This document shows, in pieces, positions 44,662 to 54,400 of a stretch of 64,000 bases of DNA. Within the stretch, counting starts at the first letter, position 1. Each line of letters starts with the position of its first letter. The stretch comes from Terriglobia bacterium (lineage in GTDB: Bacteria > Acidobacteriota > Terriglobia > Versatilivoradales > Versatilivoraceae), in assembly GCA_951813285.1 (NCBI GenBank), contig OX638355.1, forward strand, positions 1,798,653 to 1,862,652, written 5' to 3'. A program made the translations under genes and the position numbers. The notes under the pieces were generated by a model. It made no database searches. It was not told the origin of the DNA and worked only from the letters and a program-made list of their open reading frames with translations.

Positions 44662-45687
44662 ATGAACGAGGTGACCGGTCTCATCCTGGTGGCTCTGGCC
44701 GCCCTGGCGGGCTATCTCCTGTTTCGGCCCGGACGCGGCTGGATGGAGCGCTGGCGCAGCCTGCTGCGCCTGTCGGACCGGGTACTGTCGGAGGATGCCC
44801 TCAAGCACCTCTACCATTGCGAATACGAGCAGCGGGTGGCCACCGTTCAGAGCCTTTCGGGCGCTCTGGGCACACCCGTGGAGAAGGTGGCCGGGCTGGT
44901 TCAGCGCATCGAGGCCGGCGAGCTGGTCATTTCCGAAGGCGCTTCGCTTCGACTGACCCCCAAGGGAAGGGAATACGCCCTGCGCGTCATCCGGGCCCAC
45001 CGTCTCTGGGAGCGCTACCTCTCGGAGGAAACAGGACTGAAGGAGTCGGACTGGCACAAGCGCGCCGAGCAGCAGGAGCATCGCCTCTCTTCCAGCCAAG
45101 CCAACGCGCTGGCGGCCCGCATGGGCAACCCGCCCTTCGATCCGCACGGCGACCCCATTCCCACCCGCCAGGGACAGCTCCCGCCGCGCCGGGGACAACC
45201 GCTCACCAGCCTGGCGGTGGGGGAGCGGGCCCGGATCGCCCACCTGGAGGACGAGCCCGAGGCCGTCTATGCCCAGTTGGTGGCCGAGGGGCTCCATCCC
45301 CTCATGGCGGTCCAGTTGACTCACGTCTCGGCCGAGCGCATCTGCTTCTGGGCCGAAGGCGAGGAGCACGTGCTGGCCCCCATCGTGGCCGCCAACGTCT
45401 CGGTGGTCCCTCTGCCGCGGGAGCAGCCGGTTGAGGAGTCCCTGGAAACCCTGGCGGTCCTCAAACCCGGCGAGGAAGCCACCGTGGTCGGGCTGTCTCC
45501 CAACTGCCGGGGCCTGGAAAGGCGCCGCCTCATGGACCTGGGCCTCCTTCCCGGCACGGTGGTGGCCGCCGAGATGAGGAGCCCGGTCGGAGATCCGACG
45601 GCTTTCCGGATTCGGGGGGCGCTGATCGCGCTGCGCGGGGAGCAGTCGGCCAATATCCGGATCAGCTCCAGAAGGCAGGTGGCCTGA
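44662..45687 (+). CDS. Membrane-anchored DtxR-FeoA fusion
   Basis: Residues 4-22 form a membrane helix ([18 protein letters not shown]). Then a DtxR-like winged helix (about 35-110: [40 protein letters not shown]) and metal-site-like [12 protein letters not shown] follow. An SH3-like segment and a final FeoA domain (about 265-335: [53 protein letters not shown]) complete the protein. FeoA docks on FeoB to support iron uptake. A regulator tethered to the membrane beside its transporter suggests direct sensing at the pump, but a lost DNA-binding role is equally possible. The stop overlaps the FeoB start by one base (TGATG). Confidence 0.85.
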   Translation: MNEVTGLILVALAALAGYLLFRPGRGWMERWRSLLRLSDRVLSEDALKHLYHCEYEQRVATVQSLSGALGTPVEKVAGLVQRIEAGELVISEGASLRLTPKGREYALRVIRAHRLWERYLSEETGLKESDWHKRAEQQEHRLSSSQANALAARMGNPPFDPHGDPIPTRQGQLPPRRGQPLTSLAVGERARIAHLEDEPEAVYAQLVAEGLHPLMAVQLTHVSAERICFWAEGEEHVLAPIVAANVSVVPLPREQPVEESLETLAVLKPGEEATVVGLSPNCRGLERRRLMDLGLLPGTVVAAEMRSPVGDPTAFRIRGALIALRGEQSANIRISSRRQVA

Positions 45688-46511
45688 TGCAACCCACACA
45701 CCCTCCGAGCGCCTGCGAGGTCTGTCCCTCCCACCATCCGGCCAATCTGAAGCGGCTGGGGGTGAACATGGACCGCTACGACTTCGTGGTGGCCCTGGCC
45801 GGCAACCCCAACACCGGCAAGAGCACCCTGTTCAACAGCCTCACCGGCCTTCGCCAGCATACCGGCAACTGGCCGGGCAAGACCGTGACCCGGGCCGAGG
45901 GCGGCTTCGCCTACCAGGGCAGCCACTACAAGCTGGTCGACCTGCCGGGCACCTACTCGCTGCTGTCCACCAGCACCGACGAGGAGATCGCGCGCGACTT
46001 CATCCTGTTCGGCCAGCCCGACGTGACCGTGATCGTGGTGGACGCCACCCGGCTGGAGCGCAACCTCAACCTGGTCTGCCAGGTGCTGGAAATCACCGGG
46101 CGGGCGGTGGTCTGCCTCAACCTCATGGATGAAGCCGAACGTCACCGTATGACCGTCGACGAACGATCTCTGGCGCGGGAACTGGGCGTCCCGGTGGTGC
46201 CCGCCGCGGCCCGCCATGGGCGGGGCGTCCCCCAGGTGATCGACATGATCCACCAGGTCGCCACCGGCAGTTTCGTCTGCAAGCCCCATCGGATTCAGAG
46301 CGAGCCCCCGGCGCTCAAGCACGCCGTCAGCCTGCTGGTGGAAAAGCTGCGGGCGGCTTTTCCCGAACTCCCCAATGCCCGCTGGGTGGCCCTGCGCCTG
46401 CTGGAGGGAGACGCCAGGATCGAAGAGGCCGTGCGGTCGGGGGAGCTGGCCGGATTGGTGAGGAGCCCGGGAGGGACCGGAGCGGCGGCGCCGGCGGGGA
46501 GGGCGGGATGA
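45687..46511 (+). CDS. feoB: FeoB GTPase domain as a separate protein
   Basis: N-terminal part of the ferrous iron transporter. It has G1 [17 protein letters not shown] (from residue 38), the switch I Thr in [13 protein letters not shown]3 DLPGTYSL and G4 CLNLMDE. G5 is seen as VPAAARHG. A Cys-bearing leader ([10 protein letters not shown]) precedes. The frame stops after a short Gly/Ala-rich tail, where the membrane part of FeoB would normally follow; that part is the next gene, overlapping by four bases (ATGA). The GTPase should gate the pore encoded there. Confidence 0.92.
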   Translation: MQPTHPPSACEVCPSHHPANLKRLGVNMDRYDFVVALAGNPNTGKSTLFNSLTGLRQHTGNWPGKTVTRAEGGFAYQGSHYKLVDLPGTYSLLSTSTDEEIARDFILFGQPDVTVIVVDATRLERNLNLVCQVLEITGRAVVCLNLMDEAERHRMTVDERSLARELGVPVVPAAARHGRGVPQVIDMIHQVATGSFVCKPHRIQSEPPALKHAVSLLVEKLRAAFPELPNARWVALRLLEGDARIEEAVRSGELAGLVRSPGGTGAAAPAGRAG

Positions 46512-47935
46512 ACCCTGCCAACCCCCGGGAAGAAGTGCTGTCGGCGGCGGCCAATCTGCGCTGGGAGGTGGGCCCCGACCTCCACGACTCGCTGATGGAG
46601 GCGCTCTATACCGATGCCGCCCGGATCTCGGATCGGGTCCTGAGTCGGGACGAGGCCCGGCCCGCCTTCGATCTGGACCGCACCATCGACCGGCTGGTCA
46701 CCAGCCGCTGGCTGGGCTTCCCCATCATGATGCTGCTGATGGCGGTGGTGTTGTGGGTAACCATCACCGGGGCCAACGTCCCCTCCAAGCTCCTGTCTTC
46801 TCTCTTTCTGGAAACCCTCCATCCCCTCTTGAAGCAGGCGGCGGGCGCGGCCGGTCTGGCCTGGTGGCTCGACGGGCTGCTGATCGACGGCATGTTCCTG
46901 GCTATGGCCTGGGTGGTGAGCGTGATGCTGCCCCCCATGGCCATCTTCTTCCCCCTCTTCACCCTGTTGGAGGACTTCGGCTATCTGCCCCGGGTGGCCT
47001 TCAACCTGGACCGCTGGTTCAAGAAGGCCGGAGCCCACGGCAAGCAGGCCCTCACTATGGCCATGGGCTATGGATGCAATGCGGCCGGCGTGGTGGCCAC
47101 CCGGGTGATCGACAGTCCGCGGGAGCGGCTGATCGCCACTCTGACCAACAACTTCTCCCTCTGCAACGGCCGCTGGCCCACCCAGATCCTGATCGCCACC
47201 ATCTTCATCGGAAGCCTGGCCCCTCCGGCCCTGGCCGGGCTGGTGTCGGCGAGCGCCGTGATGGCGGTAGTCCTCCTGGGCGTGGGGTGCACCTTCCTGG
47301 TGTCCTGGGGCCTGTCCCGCACCCTGCTCAAGGGAGAAGCCTCGGCCTTCAGCCTGGAGCTGCCCCCCTACCGCCCCCCCCGCATCCTGCAGACGATCTA
47401 CACCTCCCTCATCGACCGCACCCTGATCGTGCTCTGGCGGGCGGTAGTGTTTTCCGTGCCGGCGGGCGCAGCCATCTGGCTGGTCTCCAACATTCACGTC
47501 GGCGGCACCAACCTGGCGGAGCACCTGATCCGGGGAATGGACCCCTTCGGGATGCTCATCGGGCTCAACGGCGTCATCCTGCTGGCCTATATCATCGCCA
47601 TCCCCGCCAACGAGATCGTCATCCCCACCGTGCTGATGCTGACCGTTCTGAGCGTCGGTCTCACGGGCGTGGGGGAGGGCGCCGGCGTCATGTTCGAGTT
47701 CGATTCGGCTTCGGCCACCCTGGGGGTGCTGGAGGCCGACGGCTGGACGCTGCTGACCGGAATCAACCTGATGCTGTTCAGCCTGCTGCACAACCCCTGC
47801 TCCACCACCCTCTACACCATCTGGAAAGAGACCCGCAGCGTCAAGTGGACGGCGATCTCGGCGCTCCTCCCCATCGCCATGGGCCTTCTGGTCTGCTTCC
47901 TTGTGGCGCAGGCCTTCCGCTGGCTAGGCGGCTGA
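46508..47935 (+). CDS. feoB: FeoB permease domain as a separate protein
   Basis: The 475-residue protein has a cytoplasmic N-terminal helix region and about eight to nine membrane helices. Gate motifs are present: [20 protein letters not shown] with the conserved Cys, then [20 protein letters not shown]. The second gate is [21 protein letters not shown]. These variants (CNAAG and CNGRWP rather than CNVPA and ARLP) match one known FeoB branch. ATG 46508 overlaps the G-domain stop. With the GTPase and FeoA-fusion genes upstream it completes a ferrous-iron (or Mn) uptake system. Confidence 0.92.
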   Translation: MNPANPREEVLSAAANLRWEVGPDLHDSLMEALYTDAARISDRVLSRDEARPAFDLDRTIDRLVTSRWLGFPIMMLLMAVVLWVTITGANVPSKLLSSLFLETLHPLLKQAAGAAGLAWWLDGLLIDGMFLAMAWVVSVMLPPMAIFFPLFTLLEDFGYLPRVAFNLDRWFKKAGAHGKQALTMAMGYGCNAAGVVATRVIDSPRERLIATLTNNFSLCNGRWPTQILIATIFIGSLAPPALAGLVSASAVMAVVLLGVGCTFLVSWGLSRTLLKGEASAFSLELPPYRPPRILQTIYTSLIDRTLIVLWRAVVFSVPAGAAIWLVSNIHVGGTNLAEHLIRGMDPFGMLIGLNGVILLAYIIAIPANEIVIPTVLMLTVLSVGLTGVGEGAGVMFEFDSASATLGVLEADGWTLLTGINLMLFSLLHNPCSTTLYTIWKETRSVKWTAISALLPIAMGLLVCFLVAQAFRWLGG

Positions 47936-48455
47936 AGGGGAGGAGTCGCAGGAGCCGAGCCGTAGGAACCAAAAGAGTAATCCACGAAGGTACACGAAGG
48001 ACCACGAAGTCACACTAAGGCGTTGGAGTGGGCTCAAGAAGGCTCTGCCACGGGGCGCCAAAGTGATGCACCCCTATTTCTCTCCCGAGCCTTTTGCAAA
48101 ATTCGCGGCGGGGCAGGTCATTTTGCCGACAAACGTGATGTTCCGCCTCTTTCAACATCGGGTGCGACTTGGTGAGCAATGCGGGTTAACCACAAGAAGC
48201 ACAAAAGTCACAAAACGAATTTTCTGATATCGCTCTGCTCTTTTTGTGTTTTTGTGCCTTTTGTGGCCATTCCCGGCAAAGGTCCCGCTGCCGAATCTTG
48301 CAAACGGCTCAACTCATCAATTCGTTTATTGGTGTTCATTCGTGTTCATTCGTGGTTCGTCGTTTTACTTTGTGAATAACTCTTTTCGGTCCTTCGTGTC
48401 CCTTCGTGGATAACTCTTTTTGTTTCAACCAAGGGTCTTGTCGCTCGCGGGCTGC
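47936..48455. repeat. Gene-free stretch with three repeat families
   Basis: Holds a 'cacgaaggtacacgaaggac' copy near 47982-48010. An 'aagaagcacaaaagtcacaaa' block near 48190-48280 is also seen at 17670-17880. 'gttcattcgtgttcattcg' (48330-48360) and 'tccttcgtgtcccttcgtgg' (48390-48412) copies follow. No gene seen. Confidence 0.75.
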
Positions 48456-50198
48456 TCACATGGAGGCGGCCGGTCCGACGCGGACAGTGATCACGTCCGT
48501 GTCGTGAAACTGCTGGTGCCGCACCGACGACGCATAGTGGCGCAGCAGTCTCAGAGAGACCTCCGTCTCGACCGGGGGACCGGTGGTCTGTTCACCCAGC
48601 AGCGCCAACTGATCCTCCAGGTTGGAGTCGTCGGTGGTCGCCGCAAACTCGAGTTCGACCGCATCTCCGTCGTTGCGCGCCACAAGCAGGAGATGGCGTC
48701 CCGCGGGCGCCTTGCCTTCCTCTTCCGGCCTGGTCAGAGTGAGCAGCATCTCCTCGCCGACTGCGCGGAGTCGATCGGTCATCTCCTCGGCGCGCTTGCC
48801 GCGCCCAGCGAAATCGGACAGAAACGAATCGATCTTGGGCAAGTTGGCCGCAGTCAGTTCCGTCTTCAGGCGCCGGGAGCGCGGTCCTGTCAGCTCCACA
48901 AACTGCGTCAGAACGATCACCGTCACCCCGCCGACCGTCATGCTGTTTCCGAGCAGATCGCTCCAACGGCCCTGGAGGAGGTCGGGAAAGATCCACTCGA
49001 GCTGGAAGGCAATTCCCAGCCAGAAGGCAATGCCTACCGCGAAGCCCTTGCGATGGTCCAGGCCGTCGTGCATGAGCACCCGGATGCCTAGGATGAGGAG
49101 GGATGCCACCAGCACGATGAAGTAGGCAGCCACCACCGGACCGGGAATGGCGACAATGACGGCTACCAGCTTGGGCAAAAATGCAAGCAGGACGAAAATG
49201 ACCCCGACGCATATGCCGACCACGCGGGCCGCCACCCGGGTGAGATCGGCCACCGCGATGCTGGCCGCGTAGGTCGTGTTCGGAACCGTGCCCATCAGGC
49301 CGGATAGCAGATTGCCTAGGCTGTCGGCGGTGAGCGCACCCTGGATCGATTGGAAGTCGATGGCGCGCGGCCTGCGCCATGAGATCCGTTGGATGGCGAT
49401 GCCGTCTCCGATGGTGTCCAGGGCGCCCACCAGCGTCACCAGCACGAAAGCGGGCAGAAGGGCCCAGAAGTCGGGACCGAAGCTGAAGTCGAGACCCGGC
49501 CAGGCAAGCTGCGGCCACCCGATCCAGTCAGCTTCCAGGACACGCCTGGTGTCGTAGATCCCGTAGAAGAGGCCGCCGCAGGCGCTGCCCGCAACCATTC
49601 CCAGGGCCCCGGCCCAGAGTCTCCAGACGCCGCTGGCGCGCATCGAGATCACGGCCATCAGCGCCAGGGTCAGGCCTGCCGTGACCGGGGCGGCCCAGGG
49701 CGCGGCCTCCGCCGGCACATCGTTCAGCTTGCGAAAGATGATCGGTCCGAGAGTGACCGGGATCAGCATCAGCACGGTTCCCGCTACGGTCGGCGTGAAA
49801 ATCTTCCGGAACAGCGAGAGCTTTGCCGCGAGAATGAACTGAACCAGGGAGGAGACGATGATCAGGCTCGCCATCAGTCCCCCGCCTCCCCGTTCCAGCG
49901 CCGCCACGCAGACGGCGATGAAGGCGCCGCTGCTCCCCATGAGCAGGAGGTAACCGGAACCGAGGCGACCGATGCGAGCGGACTGGATCACCGTGGTCAC
50001 GCCGCTGACCACGAGCGCGGCAAACAAGGCCCATGACAGATAGGCCTCATCGCCTCCCACGGCTCCAACCAGGATCGCCGGCGTCAGCACGATGCCGGCC
50101 ACCGTCAGCGTGGCGTACTGCAACCCCAGGCCGATGGTGAGAGGAAGCGGAGGTCGTTCGTCCGGCTCGTACCGGACGTCCTGGACATGGTTTTTCAT
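48456..50198 (-). CDS. NCS2-family xanthine/uracil permease with C-terminal extra domain
   Basis: Purine or pyrimidine base: proton symporter of the inner membrane. About 14 hydrophobic segments occupy residues 20-435. Family landmarks are GLGLQYATLTVAGIVLTPAI at the start, FVLVTLVGALDTIGDGIAIQ (the NCS2 QH-equivalent/acidic helix region) and GLMGTVPNTTYAASIAV (the second substrate helix). After LTQFVELTG a soluble domain of about 140 residues follows (LKTELTAANLPKIDSFLSDFAGR...RLRAVGEEMLLTL...NDGDAVELEFAATTDD). It resembles a GHKL ATPase fold of the anti-sigma kind, though no complete nucleotide-binding motif is visible. Start ATG 50198 has a weak ribosome-binding site. Confidence 0.85.
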   Translation of the reverse strand: MKNHVQDVRYEPDERPPLPLTIGLGLQYATLTVAGIVLTPAILVGAVGGDEAYLSWALFAALVVSGVTTVIQSARIGRLGSGYLLLMGSSGAFIAVCVAALERGGGGLMASLIIVSSLVQFILAAKLSLFRKIFTPTVAGTVLMLIPVTLGPIIFRKLNDVPAEAAPWAAPVTAGLTLALMAVISMRASGVWRLWAGALGMVAGSACGGLFYGIYDTRRVLEADWIGWPQLAWPGLDFSFGPDFWALLPAFVLVTLVGALDTIGDGIAIQRISWRRPRAIDFQSIQGALTADSLGNLLSGLMGTVPNTTYAASIAVADLTRVAARVVGICVGVIFVLLAFLPKLVAVIVAIPGPVVAAYFIVLVASLLILGIRVLMHDGLDHRKGFAVGIAFWLGIAFQLEWIFPDLLQGRWSDLLGNSMTVGGVTVIVLTQFVELTGPRSRRLKTELTAANLPKIDSFLSDFAGRGKRAEEMTDRLRAVGEEMLLTLTRPEEEGKAPAGRHLLLVARNDGDAVELEFAATTDDSNLEDQLALLGEQTTGPPVETEVSLRLLRHYASSVRHQQFHDTDVITVRVGPAASM

Positions 50199-50892
50199 AT
50201 TGGATTCCAGTGTTGTCGGCTCTCAGAGAATTCGCCCGCCGGATACCCTCCATCGCACCATCGGGCCGACCCACCCGGGAGCGCGGGCGTCCCGCCCGCA
50301 ACCTCTGCCTTGGGTTGTCGCTCAGTTTCCCTGCGATGCGGCAGCCCGCCCCTCCTGCCGGTGGGAATCGCATGGGCACGGCCGAAGCAGAGGCATGGCG
50401 CCCTTGCCGGTCGACCCGGGTCGAGGAGATGGGTGAGGCTATACCAGGATTTGTGCGGGCGGGACGCCCGCGCTCCCGGGTGGGCATTCTCCCATGACGC
50501 CGCGACACCAACGTCACAATTTTGCTGAAGCACCCGCGCGCCGCTCGTCATTGAAGGAGCTTCATCCCTATTCGTGCCTATTCGTGTCTATTCGTGGTTC
50601 GTCTTCATTTAAAAAACAAATCGGCTGGCTGTTTATCCTGTCTATCCTGTGCATCCATGTTCAATTAGTCGAAAACCGGTTTAGCACGACATGGCCCCTA
50701 TTCCCGGCAGGACATGAAGATTCGTTGTTTCACCCTCGTATGGTCCGCACGGCAGGGCGGGGGCCGGACTTGCCTCGTGTCACCCGGGGCGGTCTCCAGT
50801 TCATCTCCTCCCGTCGGGGGAACGCGGCAATCAGCGTATGATACCGAAGCTTTAGGTCCATATTTGGAATTTCCTGATTCAGGGAGTTCCCG
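50199..50892. repeat. Gene-free stretch with a 207-bp REPIN-like unit and composite repeat
   Basis: A unit at 50274-50480 has the usual inverted GC-rich termini but a different spacer (contains TTGTCGCTCAGTTTCCCTG). The same spacer appears reversed and truncated near 16690-16760. The 'attcgtgtctattcgtggttc' repeat lies at 50572-50598 and the composite AAAACCGG block at 50626-50760. Confidence 0.8.
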
Positions 50893-51216
50893 ATGAGCAA
50901 ACAACCGGTGGATCTGCAAAACGGATTGGCGCGTCTGCCGGACGCCAGGCCGGCGAAGGGCATCGCAGACATTCCGATGATGCAGCACCCACTTGCAGCG
51001 TTCGCCTCGCAGATGATGCGAAGCGGCGACTCCGACTACTTGTTTCCGCGCCTGCGGATTGACTCAAGCAGGCCATCTATATTCCCCTCCACAGCAGCAA
51101 CCCGCCGGCAGCCTGCCCGGGCCGGTTTCTCCTGGATCGATCTGCAGGAGCCGGACTCCGGCCCAGGGGAAGCGGCCAACTTACCCTCGAATGGGTTATC
51201 AGGGAAGGATAGGTAA
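50893..51216 (+). CDS. Doubtful small open frame
   Basis: A 107-codon frame with an ATG seven bases after GGGAG. The first 40 codons read as a sensible start (MSKQPVDLQNGLARLPDARP), while the rest is rich in Arg, Ser and Pro and lacks any pattern I recognise. It could be a real short protein, or a decayed gene whose 5' end survives. No partner gene is adjacent. Confidence 0.25.
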   Translation: MSKQPVDLQNGLARLPDARPAKGIADIPMMQHPLAAFASQMMRSGDSDYLFPRLRIDSSRPSIFPSTAATRRQPARAGFSWIDLQEPDSGPGEAANLPSNGLSGKDR

Positions 51217-51486
51217 TTTACGGGCCAATCGGGCGAATACATAGGTCCCTATTGGCCCTGTGTTGCGTTTTCTCTCGGTCCGGTGACTCCCAGCACCCCG
51301 GTTTCAGCTGCTCTTCCGCTGCGGTTGTGACCCGGTTCCGACTCTTTCCGGTCCCGGTCTGACGGGCTTGAACTCAAGGCCGGAGAAATTTTTTTGCCGC
51401 AACCGTTCGGTTTTCGTTCCTCAATCGTCTTCGAGGTATGTAAGCGGCAGAATCGCTATTTCCAATCGGAGGCCTGAGATCACGCA
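51217..51486. other. Upstream region of the large secreted protease
   Basis: Two hundred and seventy bases without a gene. A GGAGG at about 51469-51473 is the likely ribosome-binding site, rather far (14 bases) from the ATG. No clear promoter or operator. Confidence 0.4.
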
Positions 51487-54400
51487 ATGATGAAAAACGC
51501 CAAGAAATCCTCCTTCTGGTTTTCCCTGATGATTTTGGTGGGCATTGGAATATGGGTGAGCCCCCATCAATTCCTGACCCGGACGACCGAGGTGTCCAGG
51601 GCGCTGCAGCCGGTGCTATCGAGGTATGAAGTGATCCGCTTCCAACCCGATGAAATCGAACGACAGCTCCGAACGACCGGAGAACTGCGTTTCCGATTCA
51701 ACCATACCGATTTCTATTTCAGAATCGAGCCTCATGATATGCGGACCCCCGACTACCGCGCAGTCGAGACAGGACCTGAAGGGGCCACCCGAACGCTCCC
51801 CCCTGAAAGCGTCCATACCTTCAAGGGAACACTGTCGGGACAGGAAGACATGCGGGGCCGATTCAACCTCACGGACAATGGGATTGAGGGTGTGGTGTTC
51901 GCCCCGGAAGACTGGTACTTCCTTGAGCCTTTGCGCAACTATCTTCCCAGCGCCCCGGCCGGAGAGATGGTGGTCTACCGGCAATCGGACGTCAAACCCG
52001 GCCAGGCCTTCAGGTGCGGCGTGTCGTTGTCCGAGCGTCTGCAGGAGGGTGTGAATCGGGTGGCGACTCAAGTCGAGGGAGGTCCCCTCACCAATTACGT
52101 GTTCCAGGTGGCCACGGAAGCCGACTACGACTACGTGCAGGCCCTGGGAGGTTCCGAGGCCGCCAACCGTGAAATTCTGGGCATCATGAACCAGGTGGAG
52201 GGGATTTATCAGACTGAACTGCTGTTGCAGCTCCAGATCGGCTTCCAGAACGCCTGGGCCACCCAAGATGAGTCCTATCCGTACACTGCTACAACAGCTT
52301 CAGGTCTGTTGGATCAGTTCGCCGATTATTGGAACTCCCACCACGCGGCCACGGAAGAGTACGACATTGCTCATCTCTGGACCGACAAGCAACGGGACTT
52401 TGAGGATTCGCCTATTGTCGGCCTGGCCCATATTTCGGTTGCCTGCAACCAAAGAAACAGTAGTTATGGCCTGTCGGCGCTTTCGCGCGACACTTTTGCT
52501 CTACTGAGAAAATTCTCTACCCCAGCCCATGAAATCGGACACAATTTCGGGGCCGTTCATCCCGATCAGGTAAACCCCCCAGTCGCAGGATGTTCCAATA
52601 CCCTCATGCAGTCCATCGGGGATGGCGTGGGGTTGACCTTTTGTCAGTTCTCCCGGGAACAAATTGCAGACCACGTTTCAAGCCACAATAGTTGTCTGAC
52701 CACTCAACCCATCACGCTGCAGCCACCGACCGGCCTTTCGGCCGTGGCAGCTTCCCAGTCTCAAGTCAATCTGACATGGCAGGACAACAGCACCAATGAG
52801 ACCGGTTTCATCGTTCAGCGTCGGGTGGATGGTTCGGGTCATTGGGTTGAACTCGGAAGGACCCCCGCCAACGTCACCACCTTTTCGAATGAGGGACTAT
52901 TTCCGGACACCACCTACATTTACCGCATTCGGGCATTCAACAACACGGAATCTTCCGCCTTCTCCAACGAAGCAGCGGCAACGACCCCGACCCCGACCGG
53001 TCTCTTTTCCGGTTCCGGCTGGAGGATCGACACGATCGTCGGGGGCAAGGACAATATTGGAGACAACGGCCCGGCGGCTGCGTCGCGGTTGCAACAACCG
53101 AACAGCGTGGCGGTGGACGGTGCAGGCAATCTCTATATTGCTGACAGTTCGAATTACCGAGTCCGACGGGTGGATGCCTCGGGAGTCATTACTACCGTTG
53201 CAGGCACCGGGGAACGGGGCTTCAGCGGGGACGGGGGGCTGGCGGTCGAGGCGGAGTTCGACTCTATCGTCGACGTGGCGGTGGACGGTGAAGGGAACCT
53301 CTATATTGCTGACAGTACGAACAACCGCATCCGCCGGGTAGATACTTACGGGATCATCACAACCGTCGCGGGAACCGGGGTGCAGGGCTACAGCGGAGAT
53401 GGCGGCCCGGCAGTCGAGGCTTGGCTGAACTTTCCAACCGGCGTGGCGGTCGATTCGGCTGGCAACCTTTTTATTGGCGATATCCAGAACAACCGGATCC
53501 GCCAGGTGGATTCCTCGGGGATCATCACAACCGTCGCGGGAACCGGCGTGCAGGGCTACAGCGGAGATGGCGGCCCGGCAGTCGAGGCGCAGTTGTTTGT
53601 CCCCGCGGACGTGGCGGTGGACAGCGCGGGCAACCTCTACATTCCATCGGGTACGGGGCGCCGGGTCCGCCGGGTGGACGCCGCCACGGGCACCATCACT
53701 ACCATTGCCGGCACCGGGGAACGGGGCTACAGCGGGGACGGGGGCCCGGCAACGATGGCGACGTTCAGGGACACGCGAGACGTGACGGTGGATGGTGCGG
53801 GCAATATCTACATCACTGATCGGGGGGGCAACCGGATCCGCCGGGTGGATGCCGGCACAGGGACCATTACAACCGTGGCAGGCAGCGGCGGACGGAGCTT
53901 CCGCTTTGAACGGGTCTACAGCGAGGAGGGGATCCCCGCGGTTGAGGCTCGATTGTTCGGTCCCGAATGTGTAGCGGTGGATGCCGCGGGCAACATTTAC
54001 ATCGCAGATAGTTTCAATCACCGGATCCGTCGCGTGGATACCTCGGGAACCATCACTACGTTCGCGGGCACCGGGGGCGAGTTCAGCGGGGACAGGGGCC
54101 CGGCGATTCTAGCGCGGCTGTTCTATCCCCGTGGGGTAGCCGTGGATGATTCCGACAATCTCTATATCGCTGATACGGGGAACGATCAGATACACCGTGT
54201 GGATGCTTCAGGAACCATCACCACCATCGCAGGTACCGGGGAATTTGGCTACAGCGGGGACGGGGGCCTGGCGCTCGCGGCGCAACTGGACTTTCCTTAT
54301 GACGTGTCCGCGGACGGTGCAGGCAATGTTTACATTGCAGATAGTTTCAATCACCGGATCCGTCGCGTGGATGCTTCGGGAACCATCACCACCATCGCAG

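Noticed and set aside
46500-46515. Frameshift error in feoB
   Set aside because: The two genes overlap by a clean ATGA, each has a sensible end or start, and a linker tail closes the GTPase; this looks like a true gene split.
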